From Verrucomicrobiota bacterium (GTDB lineage Bacteria; Verrucomicrobiota; Verrucomicrobiia; Opitutales; Opitutaceae): a stretch of DNA of 64,000 nucleotides. Below are positions 40,134 to 48,494 of this stretch, one piece after another; within the stretch, counting starts at the first letter, position 1; each line of letters opens with the position of its first letter. The DNA is taken from the NCBI GenBank assembly GCA_023432225.1, contig JAEYUW010000001.1:1-64000 (forward strand), read 5' to 3'. The translations under genes and the position numbers were made by a program. A model generated the notes under the pieces. It did no database searches. It worked only from the letters and a program-made list of their open reading frames with translations, and was not told where the DNA came from.

Positions 40134-41731
40134 GGCCGGGGCACCTCCGACGGCGGTCCGTTGAACGGCACACCGTAGTCACGCGCCGAGTTTTTCCCGA
40201 GCTTCAACTTTCCCGCGTAAGCCGCCGCGCGCTCGATCTCGAGCATGCGCGCGGTCACTCGCGTGGCCTCCTGGGCGGCGAGCAACTCGCGATATTGCGC
40301 CTCCGTCATGATCGCCTTCGCGCCGTCGATGAATGCCTGTGGGTAAGGCATCGGGGTGTTCTTTATCAACGCCTCCTCTGCGGTCTCGCGCGCCGTGCGC
40401 GCCCAGAGATCGCCGAGCTTCTTCGCCCGTTCCCAATCGGCAGGATCTTCCTTCGCGTCCGCCGCCCCCTGCGCACGAGTCGCAAAGTCCCCCCACGGCC
40501 TCGAGTAGTCGGCGAACTGCTGCGCCTTTTCCGCGCCGAGCAGTCCCTCGATGCGCAAGTCGATCGTGCGCGCCGCCTCGCGCTCGAACTCCTCCATTTC
40601 GGCGAGCGTATCCAACTGCACACCCTCCTCCTCCGCCAGCTTGCCAGCGTCGTAAATCGCCTGCTTCCGCTCGACGAGCAGCGTCTTGAAGGCGTCCACC
40701 TGCTCGGCGGTCAGCTTCAGGTGACGGAAGAGTGGCGCATACGAATCCATCTCTCCCTTGCGCACGATCAGATCGAGCCGCTTGCGCTCCAGCTCCACGG
40801 GGTTGGGCGGCGGCAACTCTGCCGCGCTCGGCAGGCGCGCGAGGTCGGTTTGCAGGCGCTCAACCTGTGCCACGAGTCGCGCCGTGTCGTGTTCGCGCGC
40901 AGCGTGCTGCTCGCGTGCCTGCGCGAGGGCGATGCGCTCGGTGGCGAGCGTTTGCTGCTGCTGCAAGCACAACACCGCGAGCGTCACGACGCCCGCGCCG
41001 ATCAACGCCATCGTCACCTTGCTCATAAGGATCGTTGTCACCGCTCCGCCCGCGACCGTCGCTGCGGCACCCGCCACGGTCGCCGCGGGCGTCACCGCTG
41101 CCGCGAGTTCTGCCGGCGCGGCGGCGACGGCGTTCTTCGCCATCGTCGCGCCCAGCGCCGCTACGCCGCCGGCGAGGCCTTTGCGGCGCAGGATGCCATG
41201 CAACTTGTCCAGTGCGCGCTCGACACGCATGCGCGCGGCGTTCTCGCCGGTGCCGAGCTGTCGGCCAACTTCGGCAAAGGTGCAGTTGCTGAAGAAACGC
41301 AGGAGCACCGCCTCGCGATCGGCGTCGCGGAGTTCGTCGAGCGCCTCGTCGAGCAGCGGACGCAACTCATCCCACTCGACCGCTTGCGCTTCCGCCTCGT
41401 TGGCCGTCAGCAGTTCGGCCGCCGCGGCCCGCTCGTGGGTCATGCGGCGTTGTTCGGCGCGCCGCAGATTGCTGGCAGCCCAGCGCGTGCTCTGGTGCAA
41501 CCAGCCCACCAGCGCCGAGTGACGCACGAGCGACGAAGCCTTGCGGGCGAGATCGATGAAGACCATCTGCGTCAGCTCGCGCGCACGGTGTGAATCACCG
41601 CCGACGCGGCGCAACGCGGCGGAATAGACGAGATCGATGTGACGTTCGACGAGGCGCGCGAAGGCTCGCTCGGAGCGGTTGATCGCGTAATCGCGCAGGA
41701 GTGCGGCATCGTCATCCATCGGCGGGTTCAT
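40130..41731 (-). CDS. ECF sigma factor fused to a membrane segment and sensor-like domain
   Basis: 533 residues from the ATG at 41731. Region 2 (LLRDYAINRSERAFARLVER, RELTQMVFIDLARKA, about 11-95) and region 4 (LRDADREAVLLRFF then FAEVGRQLGTGENAARMRVE, about 134-175) are typical ECF sigma-70 domains. An Ala/Thr-rich linker (190-235), one membrane segment (about 237-256), a coiled coil (260-300) and a C-terminal helical domain with LTAEQVDAF and IEGLLGAEKAQQF follow. The sigma part would be tethered to the inner membrane with the end outside. Such extensions are known from planctomycete and verrucomicrobial ECF factors. The next gene overlaps it and shares the outer domain. Confidence 0.85.
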   Translation of the reverse strand: MNPPMDDDAALLRDYAINRSERAFARLVERHIDLVYSAALRRVGGDSHRARELTQMVFIDLARKASSLVRHSALVGWLHQSTRWAASNLRRAEQRRMTHERAAAAELLTANEAEAQAVEWDELRPLLDEALDELRDADREAVLLRFFSNCTFAEVGRQLGTGENAARMRVERALDKLHGILRRKGLAGGVAALGATMAKNAVAAAPAELAAAVTPAATVAGAAATVAGGAVTTILMSKVTMALIGAGVVTLAVLCLQQQQTLATERIALAQAREQHAAREHDTARLVAQVERLQTDLARLPSAAELPPPNPVELERKRLDLIVRKGEMDSYAPLFRHLKLTAEQVDAFKTLLVERKQAIYDAGKLAEEEGVQLDTLAEMEEFEREAARTIDLRIEGLLGAEKAQQFADYSRPWGDFATRAQGAADAKEDPADWERAKKLGDLWARTARETAEEALIKNTPMPYPQAFIDGAKAIMTEAQYRELLAAQEATRVTARMLEIERAAAYAGKLKLGKNSARDYGVPFNGPPSEVPRP

Positions 41732-41798
41732 CTGCTTACAGCCGCTCACCGGAAAACCGCACAACAAAAGCGCTAAGTGAAGAAACTCCACCCGCGAA

Positions 41799-41874
41799 GG
41801 TGGAACGCGTTGACCTCAACGCGTTCTGGTCTGCGGTGCCGCTCAAGAGCGCGTTGGGGTCAACGCGCTCCACC
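41799..41874. repeat. Family C inverted repeat (GGTGGAACGCG type)
   Basis: Arms of 25 bases (41799-41823 and 41850-41874), complementary at about 23 positions (GGTGGAACGCGTTGACC... versus ...GGTCAACGCGCTCCACC), with a 26-base loop. It starts 13 bases after the stop of the S9 peptidase gene (41888, minus strand). Confidence 0.9.
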
Positions 41875-41887
41875 TCGCAATGCCCTG

Positions 41888-43834
41888 TCACTTCAGCAGG
41901 TGTTCGCGGATGAACATCACCGTGGCGTAGAACTGGAAGTCGGCATTGCCCTTCTTGCGGAAGCCGTGGCCTTCGTCCTTGGCCTCCAGATACCAGACCG
42001 GGCCGCCGTTCTTGCGGATGCGCTCGACCATCTGCACCGCCTCGCCGCGCGGCACGCGCGGGTCGTTGGCGCCTTGCACGACGAACATCGGGATCTTGAT
42101 TTTCTCGGCTTGGTTGAGCGGGGAAATCTGCTCGAAGATCGCACGCATCTCGGGGTCGCGCTCGTCGCCATATTCGACACGGCGCAGATCGCGGCGGTAG
42201 CTCTCGGTGTTCGTGAGGAACGTGATGAAGTTGCTGATGCCGACGACATCGAGCGCGCAACGCAGGCGGTCGCTGTAATGCACGGCGCAGGCGAGCGTCA
42301 TGTAGCCGCCGTAGCTGCCGCCGGTCACCATCACGCGGGAGGCATCGAGATCGGGTTGCTGCGCGATCCAATCGAGGAGCGCACCGATGTCCTTCACCGA
42401 GTCCTCGCGCTTCGGACCGTTGTCGAGCGCGACAAAGGTTTTGCCGTAGCCGGTCGAACCACGAACGTTCGGGAAGATGATCGCGACGCCGAGCTCATTG
42501 AGAAAATAGTTGTTGCGGCCAATGAACACCGGCAGCGACTGGCCCTCGGGGCCGCCGTGAATATTGATGATCACCGGACGCTTGCCGGTGAACTGCGCGG
42601 ACGGCCGGTAGAGGAAGCCGGAGATTTCGAGGCCGTCGAAGCTCTTCCACTTCACGAGCGCCGGTTCGCTGAGACTCTCGGCGACGAGACCGCCGAGTTC
42701 GCTCTCAGTCCAACGCGTGACCGCGCCGGTGTCGGCATCGAGCACGTAGACGTCGCTCACCGAGCGGGCCGAGCTGATGGTGAACGCGACGTGGCGATTG
42801 TCGCGGTGCCAGGATCCGCCGCCCAACTGCGCGGCGGGGAGCCCCGCGATGGGACGGTAGGTGAGCGTCGCCGTGTCGAGCAGGTAGGCGCGATCGATGC
42901 CGTCCTCGCTGACGAGGAACACACCGCGCCGGCGGTCGCGGGAGAGCGAAACGCCACTCACGTCGCCCTTGAAGCCGTCGGTGATGATTTTGGTCTGACC
43001 CGTGTTCAGATCGTGGAAAAAGAGCCGCGTGAACTCAGCGTCGCGATCGCTCGCGTAGATGACGCCGCGACTGTCGGCCGTGAAATCCGCCCCGGCATAC
43101 GAAACGCCTTTTTCCGCGCGTGGCGTGAGTTCGCGTTTCTCGCCCGAAGCAAAATCCACGAGCCAGAGATGGCTTTCGTTGACCGAAATGTATTCCCCAA
43201 CGAGCAGCGTCTTGCCGTCCGGCGACCAGTCCTGCGGGCCCCAGCCGCCACCGTTCACCTGCAAGACCAGGCGGTCACTGGTCTTCGGATCGCGCGGGTC
43301 CATGACGTAGATGTCGCGATCGGCGCCGTTGCGGCGGGTCGAAGAGTAGAGGCGCAGTTTGTAGTCCGGGCTCCACGGACCGAAGCCGTTCTGCGAGCGA
43401 CCGCCGTCCGTGAGGAGCGTGACGCGACCGTCGGCGAGATCGTAGCGGTAGAGTTGCGAGAACTCATTGCCCCCGCGATCGCGCGAGAAGAGGAAAAACT
43501 TGCCCTCGAGCGGATCGTAGCCGCCGGAGCCGACCGGCTCGTCGAAGAAGGTCATCTGCTTGCGCGCGCCAAGCGGCGCGGCGACCTGATGAATCTGCGG
43601 CGTGTTGCCGAAACGCGTCGAGATGAGCATCTCGAGCTTGGTCGGATGCCAACCGCCGAAACTGGCAGCGCGCGACTCGGTATAGCGCTTCACTTCCTCG
43701 ACGATCGTGGTCGGAACCGGCGGGATGCCCTCGGCAACGAGATTCGGCGTGGGATTGATCGTGTCGGCTGCGCGCAGACTGGCGACAACCGTCAGCGAAG
43801 CGACGCACAGGCGAGCGAAGGGGTAATTTCTCAT
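41888..43834 (-). CDS. S9-family (prolyl oligopeptidase-like) peptidase
   Basis: 648 residues. Signal peptide at 1-22 (NYPFARLCVASLTVVASLRA). The middle is a WD40-like/propeller region with repeats such as WSPDYKLRLYSSTRR and WSPDGKTLLVGEY. The C-terminal alpha/beta hydrolase domain has GGSYGGY (catalytic Ser), QGANDPRVP (Asp) and DEGHGF (His). It cleaves peptides outside the cytoplasm, probably as an aminopeptidase or dipeptidyl peptidase. Family C and D repeats flank it on each side. A second S9 enzyme is encoded at 48986. Confidence 0.92.
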   Translation of the reverse strand: MRNYPFARLCVASLTVVASLRAADTINPTPNLVAEGIPPVPTTIVEEVKRYTESRAASFGGWHPTKLEMLISTRFGNTPQIHQVAAPLGARKQMTFFDEPVGSGGYDPLEGKFFLFSRDRGGNEFSQLYRYDLADGRVTLLTDGGRSQNGFGPWSPDYKLRLYSSTRRNGADRDIYVMDPRDPKTSDRLVLQVNGGGWGPQDWSPDGKTLLVGEYISVNESHLWLVDFASGEKRELTPRAEKGVSYAGADFTADSRGVIYASDRDAEFTRLFFHDLNTGQTKIITDGFKGDVSGVSLSRDRRRGVFLVSEDGIDRAYLLDTATLTYRPIAGLPAAQLGGGSWHRDNRHVAFTISSARSVSDVYVLDADTGAVTRWTESELGGLVAESLSEPALVKWKSFDGLEISGFLYRPSAQFTGKRPVIINIHGGPEGQSLPVFIGRNNYFLNELGVAIIFPNVRGSTGYGKTFVALDNGPKREDSVKDIGALLDWIAQQPDLDASRVMVTGGSYGGYMTLACAVHYSDRLRCALDVVGISNFITFLTNTESYRRDLRRVEYGDERDPEMRAIFEQISPLNQAEKIKIPMFVVQGANDPRVPRGEAVQMVERIRKNGGPVWYLEAKDEGHGFRKKGNADFQFYATVMFIREHLLK

Positions 43835-43902
43835 CGCGCGACCGTAGCCGAGGCGGCGCGCAGCGCACGTCGTTTTTGATGAGGACGAAACTCCACATCA
43901 AT

Positions 43903-43973
43903 CGTAGCGGAAGCCGTGAGGCTTTCGCCGCGCGGCGCTCGAAGCCGGCGAAACTCTCACGAGTTCCGCTACG
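43903..43973. repeat. Family D inverted repeat (GTAGCGGAA type), copy 1
   Basis: Outer arms CGTAGCGGAA/TTCCGCTACG (43903 and 43973 ends) and an inner CTTTCGCCG/CGGCGAAA stem. The reverse complement of this element matches the one at 57450-57509 over most of its length. Confidence 0.87.
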
Positions 43974-44011
43974 ACGCGCGCCGCTTCGCCGCCTAACTCT
44001 CCCGGGCGGAC

Positions 44012-44938
44012 TCAGACCTTCGTCTTGAAGTAGGCGATGGTCTTCTTGAGGCCCTCGGCGAGCGGGATCTTCGGTTCCCACTTCAGGTGCTTCTTCGCGA
44101 GAGTGATGTCCGGTTGGCGCTGCTTCGGGTCGTCGGACGGGAGCGGCTTGTGGACGATCTTTGATTTGCTCTTGGTGAGCTTCCGGACCTGCTCCGCCAG
44201 TTCGAGCATGGTGAACTCGCCGGGATTGCCGATGTTGATCGGGCCAACCGTCTCGGTCTGGTTCATCAGACGCACGAAGCCCTCGATGAGATCGTCGACG
44301 TAACAGAACGAGCGCGTCTGCGAACCGTCGCCGTAGATCGTGAGGTCCTGTCCCTTGAGCGCCTGCACGATGAAGTTCGAGACGACGCGACCGTCGTTCG
44401 GGTGCATGCGCGGGCCGTAGGTGTTAAAGATGCGGACGATGCGGATATCGACTTTGTTTTCGCGGTGGTAATCGAAGAACAGCGTCTCGGCGACGCGCTT
44501 GCCCTCGTCGTAACACGAGCGGCGGCCGATCGGATTGACGTTGCCCCAGTAGCTCTCGGGCTGCGGGTGCACGCTCGGGTCGCCGTAGACTTCGGAGGTG
44601 CTCGCCTGAAACACGCGTGCGCGCACGCGCTTGGCGAGGCCGAGGCAGTTGATCGCGCCCATCACCGAGGTCTTCGTGGTTTTGATGGGATTGTATTGGT
44701 AGTGCGGCGGCGAGGCGGGGCACGCGAGGTTGTAGATCTGGTCGACCTCGAACTTGAACGGATCGATCACGTCGTGACGCACCAACTCGAAGTCCGGGCG
44801 GCCGAGCAGGTGCGCGATGTTGGCCTTCGCGCCGGTGAAGAAATTGTCGAGGCAGATGACCTCGTGGCCGTCCTTGAGCAGACGATCGCAGAGATGGGAA
44901 CCGAGGAAGCCGGCGCCGCCGGTGACGAGAATACGCAT
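44012..44938 (-). CDS. uxs: UDP-glucuronate decarboxylase (UDP-xylose synthase)
   Basis: 308 residues, extended SDR fold. GGAGFLGS (7-14) binds NAD; STSEVYGDP, Tyr143 and Lys147 (SCYDEGKR) form the active site; PHYQYNPIKT and FNTYGPRMHPNDGRVVSNF are typical of UDP-glucuronate decarboxylases. It makes UDP-xylose, a sugar donor for surface polysaccharides. The membrane-protein gene upstream runs in the opposite direction. Confidence 0.9.
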   Translation of the reverse strand: MRILVTGGAGFLGSHLCDRLLKDGHEVICLDNFFTGAKANIAHLLGRPDFELVRHDVIDPFKFEVDQIYNLACPASPPHYQYNPIKTTKTSVMGAINCLGLAKRVRARVFQASTSEVYGDPSVHPQPESYWGNVNPIGRRSCYDEGKRVAETLFFDYHRENKVDIRIVRIFNTYGPRMHPNDGRVVSNFIVQALKGQDLTIYGDGSQTRSFCYVDDLIEGFVRLMNQTETVGPINIGNPGEFTMLELAEQVRKLTKSKSKIVHKPLPSDDPKQRQPDITLAKKHLKWEPKIPLAEGLKKTIAYFKTKV

Positions 44939-45060
44939 GGAGAAAACGAAAAGAGTGCCGGAGCTAAGCGGGCGCGCCCATGGGGTTCAATCCGCATTCC
45001 GCGCCAATGGCGTTGCCTGGGCTCCCTGCGTCCGGTAAATCCAGCTCGCCCCCCGTGCGT

Positions 45061-45459
45061 ATGAACCCTTCAGCGAACCTTCTCACCGTCTCGGGAATCC
45101 TTCTGGGTTTCCTGTTTGCTGGCTTCTGGTGGATCCTCAACCGCGAAGTGAAATTCAAACCCGAGGAACGACACTTCAAACTCTGCTATTGGCTCATCTT
45201 CGCATCGATGGCCTCGCTCGCCCTGTTCGGCGTGCTCATGCCACTCCATCGGTTGATGGGTGACAGCCGCTGGGACCGCGTCTGCGGTGCGGGAGTGACC
45301 GCGGCAATCGTCCTGGCGTTCGGCTACATGTTCGGCGAGCTCGGACACTACAGCGTATTTGTCCGCCCGCATTATATCACCCGCGCCGAAAAAACGGTCG
45401 TGCTCGGAACGGCGCTGGCAGCGGTGGTCGCCGCGATCGCATTCCTCTGGCTTGGATAG
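45061..45459 (+). CDS. Small integral membrane protein of unknown function
   Basis: 132 residues from the ATG at 45061. Four hydrophobic segments (about 7-27, 43-65, 77-97, 110-131) joined by short loops; KFKPEERHFKLCYW lies between the first two. No known motif. It stands between the divergent uxs gene and the convergent tgt gene. Confidence 0.7.
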   Translation: MNPSANLLTVSGILLGFLFAGFWWILNREVKFKPEERHFKLCYWLIFASMASLALFGVLMPLHRLMGDSRWDRVCGAGVTAAIVLAFGYMFGELGHYSVFVRPHYITRAEKTVVLGTALAAVVAAIAFLWLG

Positions 45460-45495
45460 CCGGCGAGCCGCCGCCGCAACCGACCGCGGCGATCA

Positions 45496-46638
45496 TCAGC
45501 TACTCGCGGCTTCGCCCGCTTCGTAACGCTCGATCCACGCGCGACTCCAACTCGCGAAGTCTCCCGCTTCGATGTGCGCACGAGCCTGTGCAACGAGGTC
45601 GAGATAGAAATGCAGGTTGTGCAACGACAGCAGCGTGCTCGCCAGAATTTCGTTGGCCATGACGAGATGGCGCAGATACGCGCGTGAAAAGTGGCGGCAG
45701 GTGTAGTTGTCGAGGCCCTCGACCAGCGGCGCGCGGTCGGTGCGGTAGCGCTCGTTGCGGACGTTGATGAGACCGTCGGGCGTGAAGGCGGCACCGTTGC
45801 GCGCCACGCGCGTCGGGTGCACGCAGTCGAACATGTCCACGCCGAGCGCGATCATCTTCAAAATCTGCGGCGGCGTGCCGAGGCCCATCGTGTAGCGAGG
45901 CTTGTCGGCCGGCAAAAACGGCGTCGTCGCTCCAACCTGTTTCAGCATCTCCGGTTCAGGTTCGCCCACACTGACGCCGCCGACGGCGTAGCCGGGCAGA
46001 TCGAGCGCGGCAAGCGACTCGGCCGCTTCGCGCCGCAGGTCGTCGAACGTCGAGCCCTGCGCGATGGCGAAGACGTGGTGCCCGCCGGCGAGGAAACCGT
46101 TGTCGGTGGCGATCTGTTTGCACTCCTTCGCCCAACGCAGGCTGCGATCGACGGCGCGCTGACACTCGTCGCGCGTGCACGGCCACGGCGGGCACTCGTC
46201 GATGACCATCGCGATGTCGGAACCGAGATTCGCCTGGATCGTCATGACCTCGCGCGGACCGAGAAAAACCTTTGCCCCGTCGAGGTGCGAGGCGAACGCG
46301 ATGCCGTCGTCGCGAATGTCGCGCAGCTTGGCCAACGAGAACGCTTGAAAGCCGCCGCTGTCGGTGAGGATCGGGCCGTCCCAGCCCATGAACGCGTGCA
46401 AACCGCCGAGCTCGCGCACCAGCTCCGAACCCGGCCGCAAATTGAGATGGTAGGTGTTGCCGAGGATGATCTGCGCGCCGGTCTCCTTGATTTGCGCGGG
46501 CGTGAGCGCCTTCACCGTGCCCTGCGTGCCGACCGGCATGAAAATCGGCGTCTCGATCACGCCGTGGCGCGTCCGCAAACGCCCGCGTCGGGCCGCCGTG
46601 GCGGTGTCGGTCTTCAGGAGGTCGAAATGAGCAGGCAT
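45496..46638 (-). CDS. tgt: Queuine tRNA-ribosyltransferase (tRNA-guanine transglycosylase)
   Basis: 380 residues. DSGGFQAFSL (93-102), QGSTFDDLRREAAE (194-207), GGVSVGEPE, MGLGTPPQIL and VDMFDCVHPTRVARNGAAF with the nucleophilic Asp271 are all present. It swaps guanine for a queuine precursor at the wobble position of certain tRNAs. The zinc site is unusual: only Cys314 (YTCRHFSRAYLRHL) and His340 remain, while the two preceding ligand cysteines (expected near 309 and 311) are replaced by Leu and Asn (GLDNYTC). The domain otherwise looks intact. Confidence 0.92.
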   Translation of the reverse strand: MPAHFDLLKTDTATAARRGRLRTRHGVIETPIFMPVGTQGTVKALTPAQIKETGAQIILGNTYHLNLRPGSELVRELGGLHAFMGWDGPILTDSGGFQAFSLAKLRDIRDDGIAFASHLDGAKVFLGPREVMTIQANLGSDIAMVIDECPPWPCTRDECQRAVDRSLRWAKECKQIATDNGFLAGGHHVFAIAQGSTFDDLRREAAESLAALDLPGYAVGGVSVGEPEPEMLKQVGATTPFLPADKPRYTMGLGTPPQILKMIALGVDMFDCVHPTRVARNGAAFTPDGLINVRNERYRTDRAPLVEGLDNYTCRHFSRAYLRHLVMANEILASTLLSLHNLHFYLDLVAQARAHIEAGDFASWSRAWIERYEAGEAASS

Positions 46639-46645
46639 GGTCTCG

Positions 46646-46727
46646 TGTCATTGCGAGGAGCGCAGCGACGAGGCAATCCATGTCGCTGGATCGCCCCGGC
46701 TCCGCGAAGCGGAGCCTCGCGATGACA
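46646..46727. repeat. Family I inverted repeat (CATTGCGAGGAGCGCAGCGA type)
   Basis: Outer arms TGTCATTGCGAG and CTCGCGATGACA (46646-46657 with 46716-46727) enclose GCGCAGCGACGAGGCAATCC and a GCTCCGC/GCGGAGC hairpin. This is the short element with a core near CATTGCGAGGAGCGCAGCGA that is seen dispersed in many unrelated bacterial genomes. It fills the gap between the tgt and pabA start codons. Confidence 0.85.
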
Positions 46728-46782
46728 GAACACCCTACCCGCGCGCTTGACCCCCCTGTCAAATCCCGAGTAATCGCCTGCC

Positions 46783-47349
46783 GTGCTGCTCGTCATCGAC
46801 AATTACGACTCGTTCACGTTCAACCTGGTCCAATACTTTGGCCAACTCGGCGTGAACATGCGCGTGTTCCGCAACGACGAGATCACGCCCGAACAGGCCG
46901 CCGCGCTGAATCCCGACCGCGTGCTGATCTCGCCCGGCCCGTGCACGCCGACCGAGGCGGGCGTCAGCCTTGAGATGTTTCGCGTTTTCGGCGGCAAGAA
47001 ACCCATCTTCGGCGTCTGCCTCGGCCACCAAGCCATGGGCCAATACTTCGGCGGCAAAGTCATCCGCGCCGGCCGCCTCATGCACGGCAAGATGTCACCG
47101 ATCCTCCATCGCGACACCGACATTTTCCACGGCCTCCCTTCGCCTTTCCAAGCCACGCGCTACCACTCGCTGCTCGTCGAGCGCGCGAGCTTGCCCGATT
47201 GCCTCGAGATCACCGCCGAAACCGCCGAAGGCGAAATCATGGGCCTGCGCCACAAACAAATGCCGATTTGGGGTGTCCAATTTCACCCGGAGTCCATCGC
47301 CACCCAGCACGGTATGAAGATGCTGAAAAACTTCCTCGAACTGAAGTAG
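46783..47349 (+). CDS. pabA: Anthranilate/aminodeoxychorismate synthase glutaminase subunit
   Basis: 188 residues from a GTG at 46783. LLVIDNYDSFTFNLVQYF opening, LISPGPCTP, Cys79 (GVCLGHQA), His168 and Glu170 (WGVQFHPES) are the class I glutamine amidotransferase triad. It supplies ammonia to TrpE or PabB. The partner gene is not in the window, so trpG versus pabA cannot be decided. The stop (TAG, 47347-47349) is inside a family G repeat. Confidence 0.9.
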   Translation: MLLVIDNYDSFTFNLVQYFGQLGVNMRVFRNDEITPEQAAALNPDRVLISPGPCTPTEAGVSLEMFRVFGGKKPIFGVCLGHQAMGQYFGGKVIRAGRLMHGKMSPILHRDTDIFHGLPSPFQATRYHSLLVERASLPDCLEITAETAEGEIMGLRHKQMPIWGVQFHPESIATQHGMKMLKNFLELK

Positions 47350-47429
47350 TGAGCATCGAGTAGCGAGTAGTGAGCATGCTGCATCGCGACTAATTTCTAC
47401 TCGCTACCCGCTACTCGCTCCTCGCTACT
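47345..47429. repeat. Family G inverted repeat (GAGTAGCGAGTAG type)
   Basis: Left part AGTAGTGAGCATCGAGTAGC then GAGTAG (47345-47370), right part CTACTCGCTACCCGCTACTC then GCTCCTCGCTACT (47398-47429). It contains the TAG stop of pabA and ends 10 bases before nrdR, so it fills the whole inter-gene space of an apparent operon. Confidence 0.87.
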
Positions 47430-47439
47430 TTGCCCACCC

Positions 47440-47922
47440 ATGCGCTGCCCCAAGTGCACTTCCATCGAGGACAAGGTCATCGATTCGCGCATCGCGCGCG
47501 ACGGTAACACCATTCGCCGTCGCCGCGAATGCCTCGAGTGCGGCCACCGTTTCACGACCAACGAATCGCTCGTTCGCGACAGTCTCATCGTCGTCAAGCG
47601 CGACGGTCGCACCGAGCCGTTCATGCGCGACAAGCTCGTCGCCGCCGTCCGCGCCGCGTGCCACAAGCGCCCCATCGACGGCGAGCAGATCTACATGCTC
47701 GTCGAAGACGTGATCGACGCCGTCGAAGCCGGCTACGAGAGCCAGGTGCCGACCAAGGCGATCGGCGAACAAGTCATGTTGCGCCTGCGCAAACTCGACC
47801 AAGTCGCCTACGTCCGCTTCGCCAGCGTCTACAAGGAATTCCGCGACGTCGGCGAATTCGTGGACGAGATCACGAGCCTTGCGCCATTTCCCGAAGGGAC
47901 TACACCGAAGCCAAAGAAATGA
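47440..47922 (+). CDS. nrdR: Transcriptional repressor NrdR
   Basis: 160 residues, normal length. Zinc ribbon from Cys3, Cys6, Cys31, Cys34 (RCPKC...LECGHRF), followed by an ATP-cone domain (LIVVKRDGRTEPFMRDKL). It senses (d)ATP and represses ribonucleotide reductase genes by binding NrdR boxes. Its stop overlaps the start of the next gene by four bases. Confidence 0.95.
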   Translation: MRCPKCTSIEDKVIDSRIARDGNTIRRRRECLECGHRFTTNESLVRDSLIVVKRDGRTEPFMRDKLVAAVRAACHKRPIDGEQIYMLVEDVIDAVEAGYESQVPTKAIGEQVMLRLRKLDQVAYVRFASVYKEFRDVGEFVDEITSLAPFPEGTTPKPKK

Positions 47923-48416
47923 CGCGCCCCGCCCAACTGCGCCGCCTGCATTTTCTGAACGCGCTCTTCGCGCCGCTCACGGGACACGATCTCTACCTCG
48001 CGCAACAGATCGACGCCGCGATTGTCACCAGCCTCGACGAAGAGCTCGCCCGCGCGGGCTCCGAGACCGAAATCACGCCGGCCGATCCGGCGTTCGTGAA
48101 TGCGGCGGCGCAGCTCTTCGCCCGGCTCTGCGAGAGCCGCGAGTCGCACGGTTTTTTCCACTGGGACGCCGCCGCCGAGGCCAACTCCGCCACGCCGCTC
48201 TTCGCCCGCGCGAACCTGATGACCGGCCTCAAGCAGCTCGCGACCTGCCGCGAGGCGACGCTGCTCGTCACGAACCTGCGCACTGCGCTCTGCCCGGATG
48301 CGAAGCGCGGCGCCGCCCGCCGCGAGCGCGAATACGACGAGACGCTCGATCTCCTCCGCAATCTCACCGCCGCCCGCACGCGTCGCGGTGCGAACGTCAA
48401 CCTGCTGTTTCTTTAG
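47919..48416 (+). CDS. Unknown protein translationally coupled to nrdR
   Basis: 165 residues. Its ATG (47919) overlaps the nrdR stop as ATGA. The sequence is a soluble, mostly helical protein (LRRLHFLNALFAPLTGHDLY, ITPADPAFVNAAAQLFARLC, TRRGANVNLLFL). No signal peptide, membrane segment or motif that I recognise. Its TAG stop is followed directly by a family E repeat. Coupling to nrdR suggests a link to nucleotide or replication control (inference). Confidence 0.72.
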   Translation: MTRPAQLRRLHFLNALFAPLTGHDLYLAQQIDAAIVTSLDEELARAGSETEITPADPAFVNAAAQLFARLCESRESHGFFHWDAAAEANSATPLFARANLMTGLKQLATCREATLLVTNLRTALCPDAKRGAARREREYDETLDLLRNLTAARTRRGANVNLLFL

Positions 48417-48483
48417 AAACCACGAAATACACCAAAAACACGAAACGCTTTCTGAGTTTCGTGTATTTGGTGTGTTTCGTGGT
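48416..48483. repeat. Family E inverted repeat (ACCACGAAA type), copy 1
   Basis: Left arm ACCACGAAATACACC then AAAAACACGAAA, right arm TTTCGTGTATTTGG then TGTGTTTCGTGGT; about 25 of 27 positions pair. It begins at the stop codon of the nrdR-coupled gene and ends 11 bases before the HIT gene. The second copy is at 55721-55797. Confidence 0.9.
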
Positions 48484-48494
48484 GATCCCTTCCG

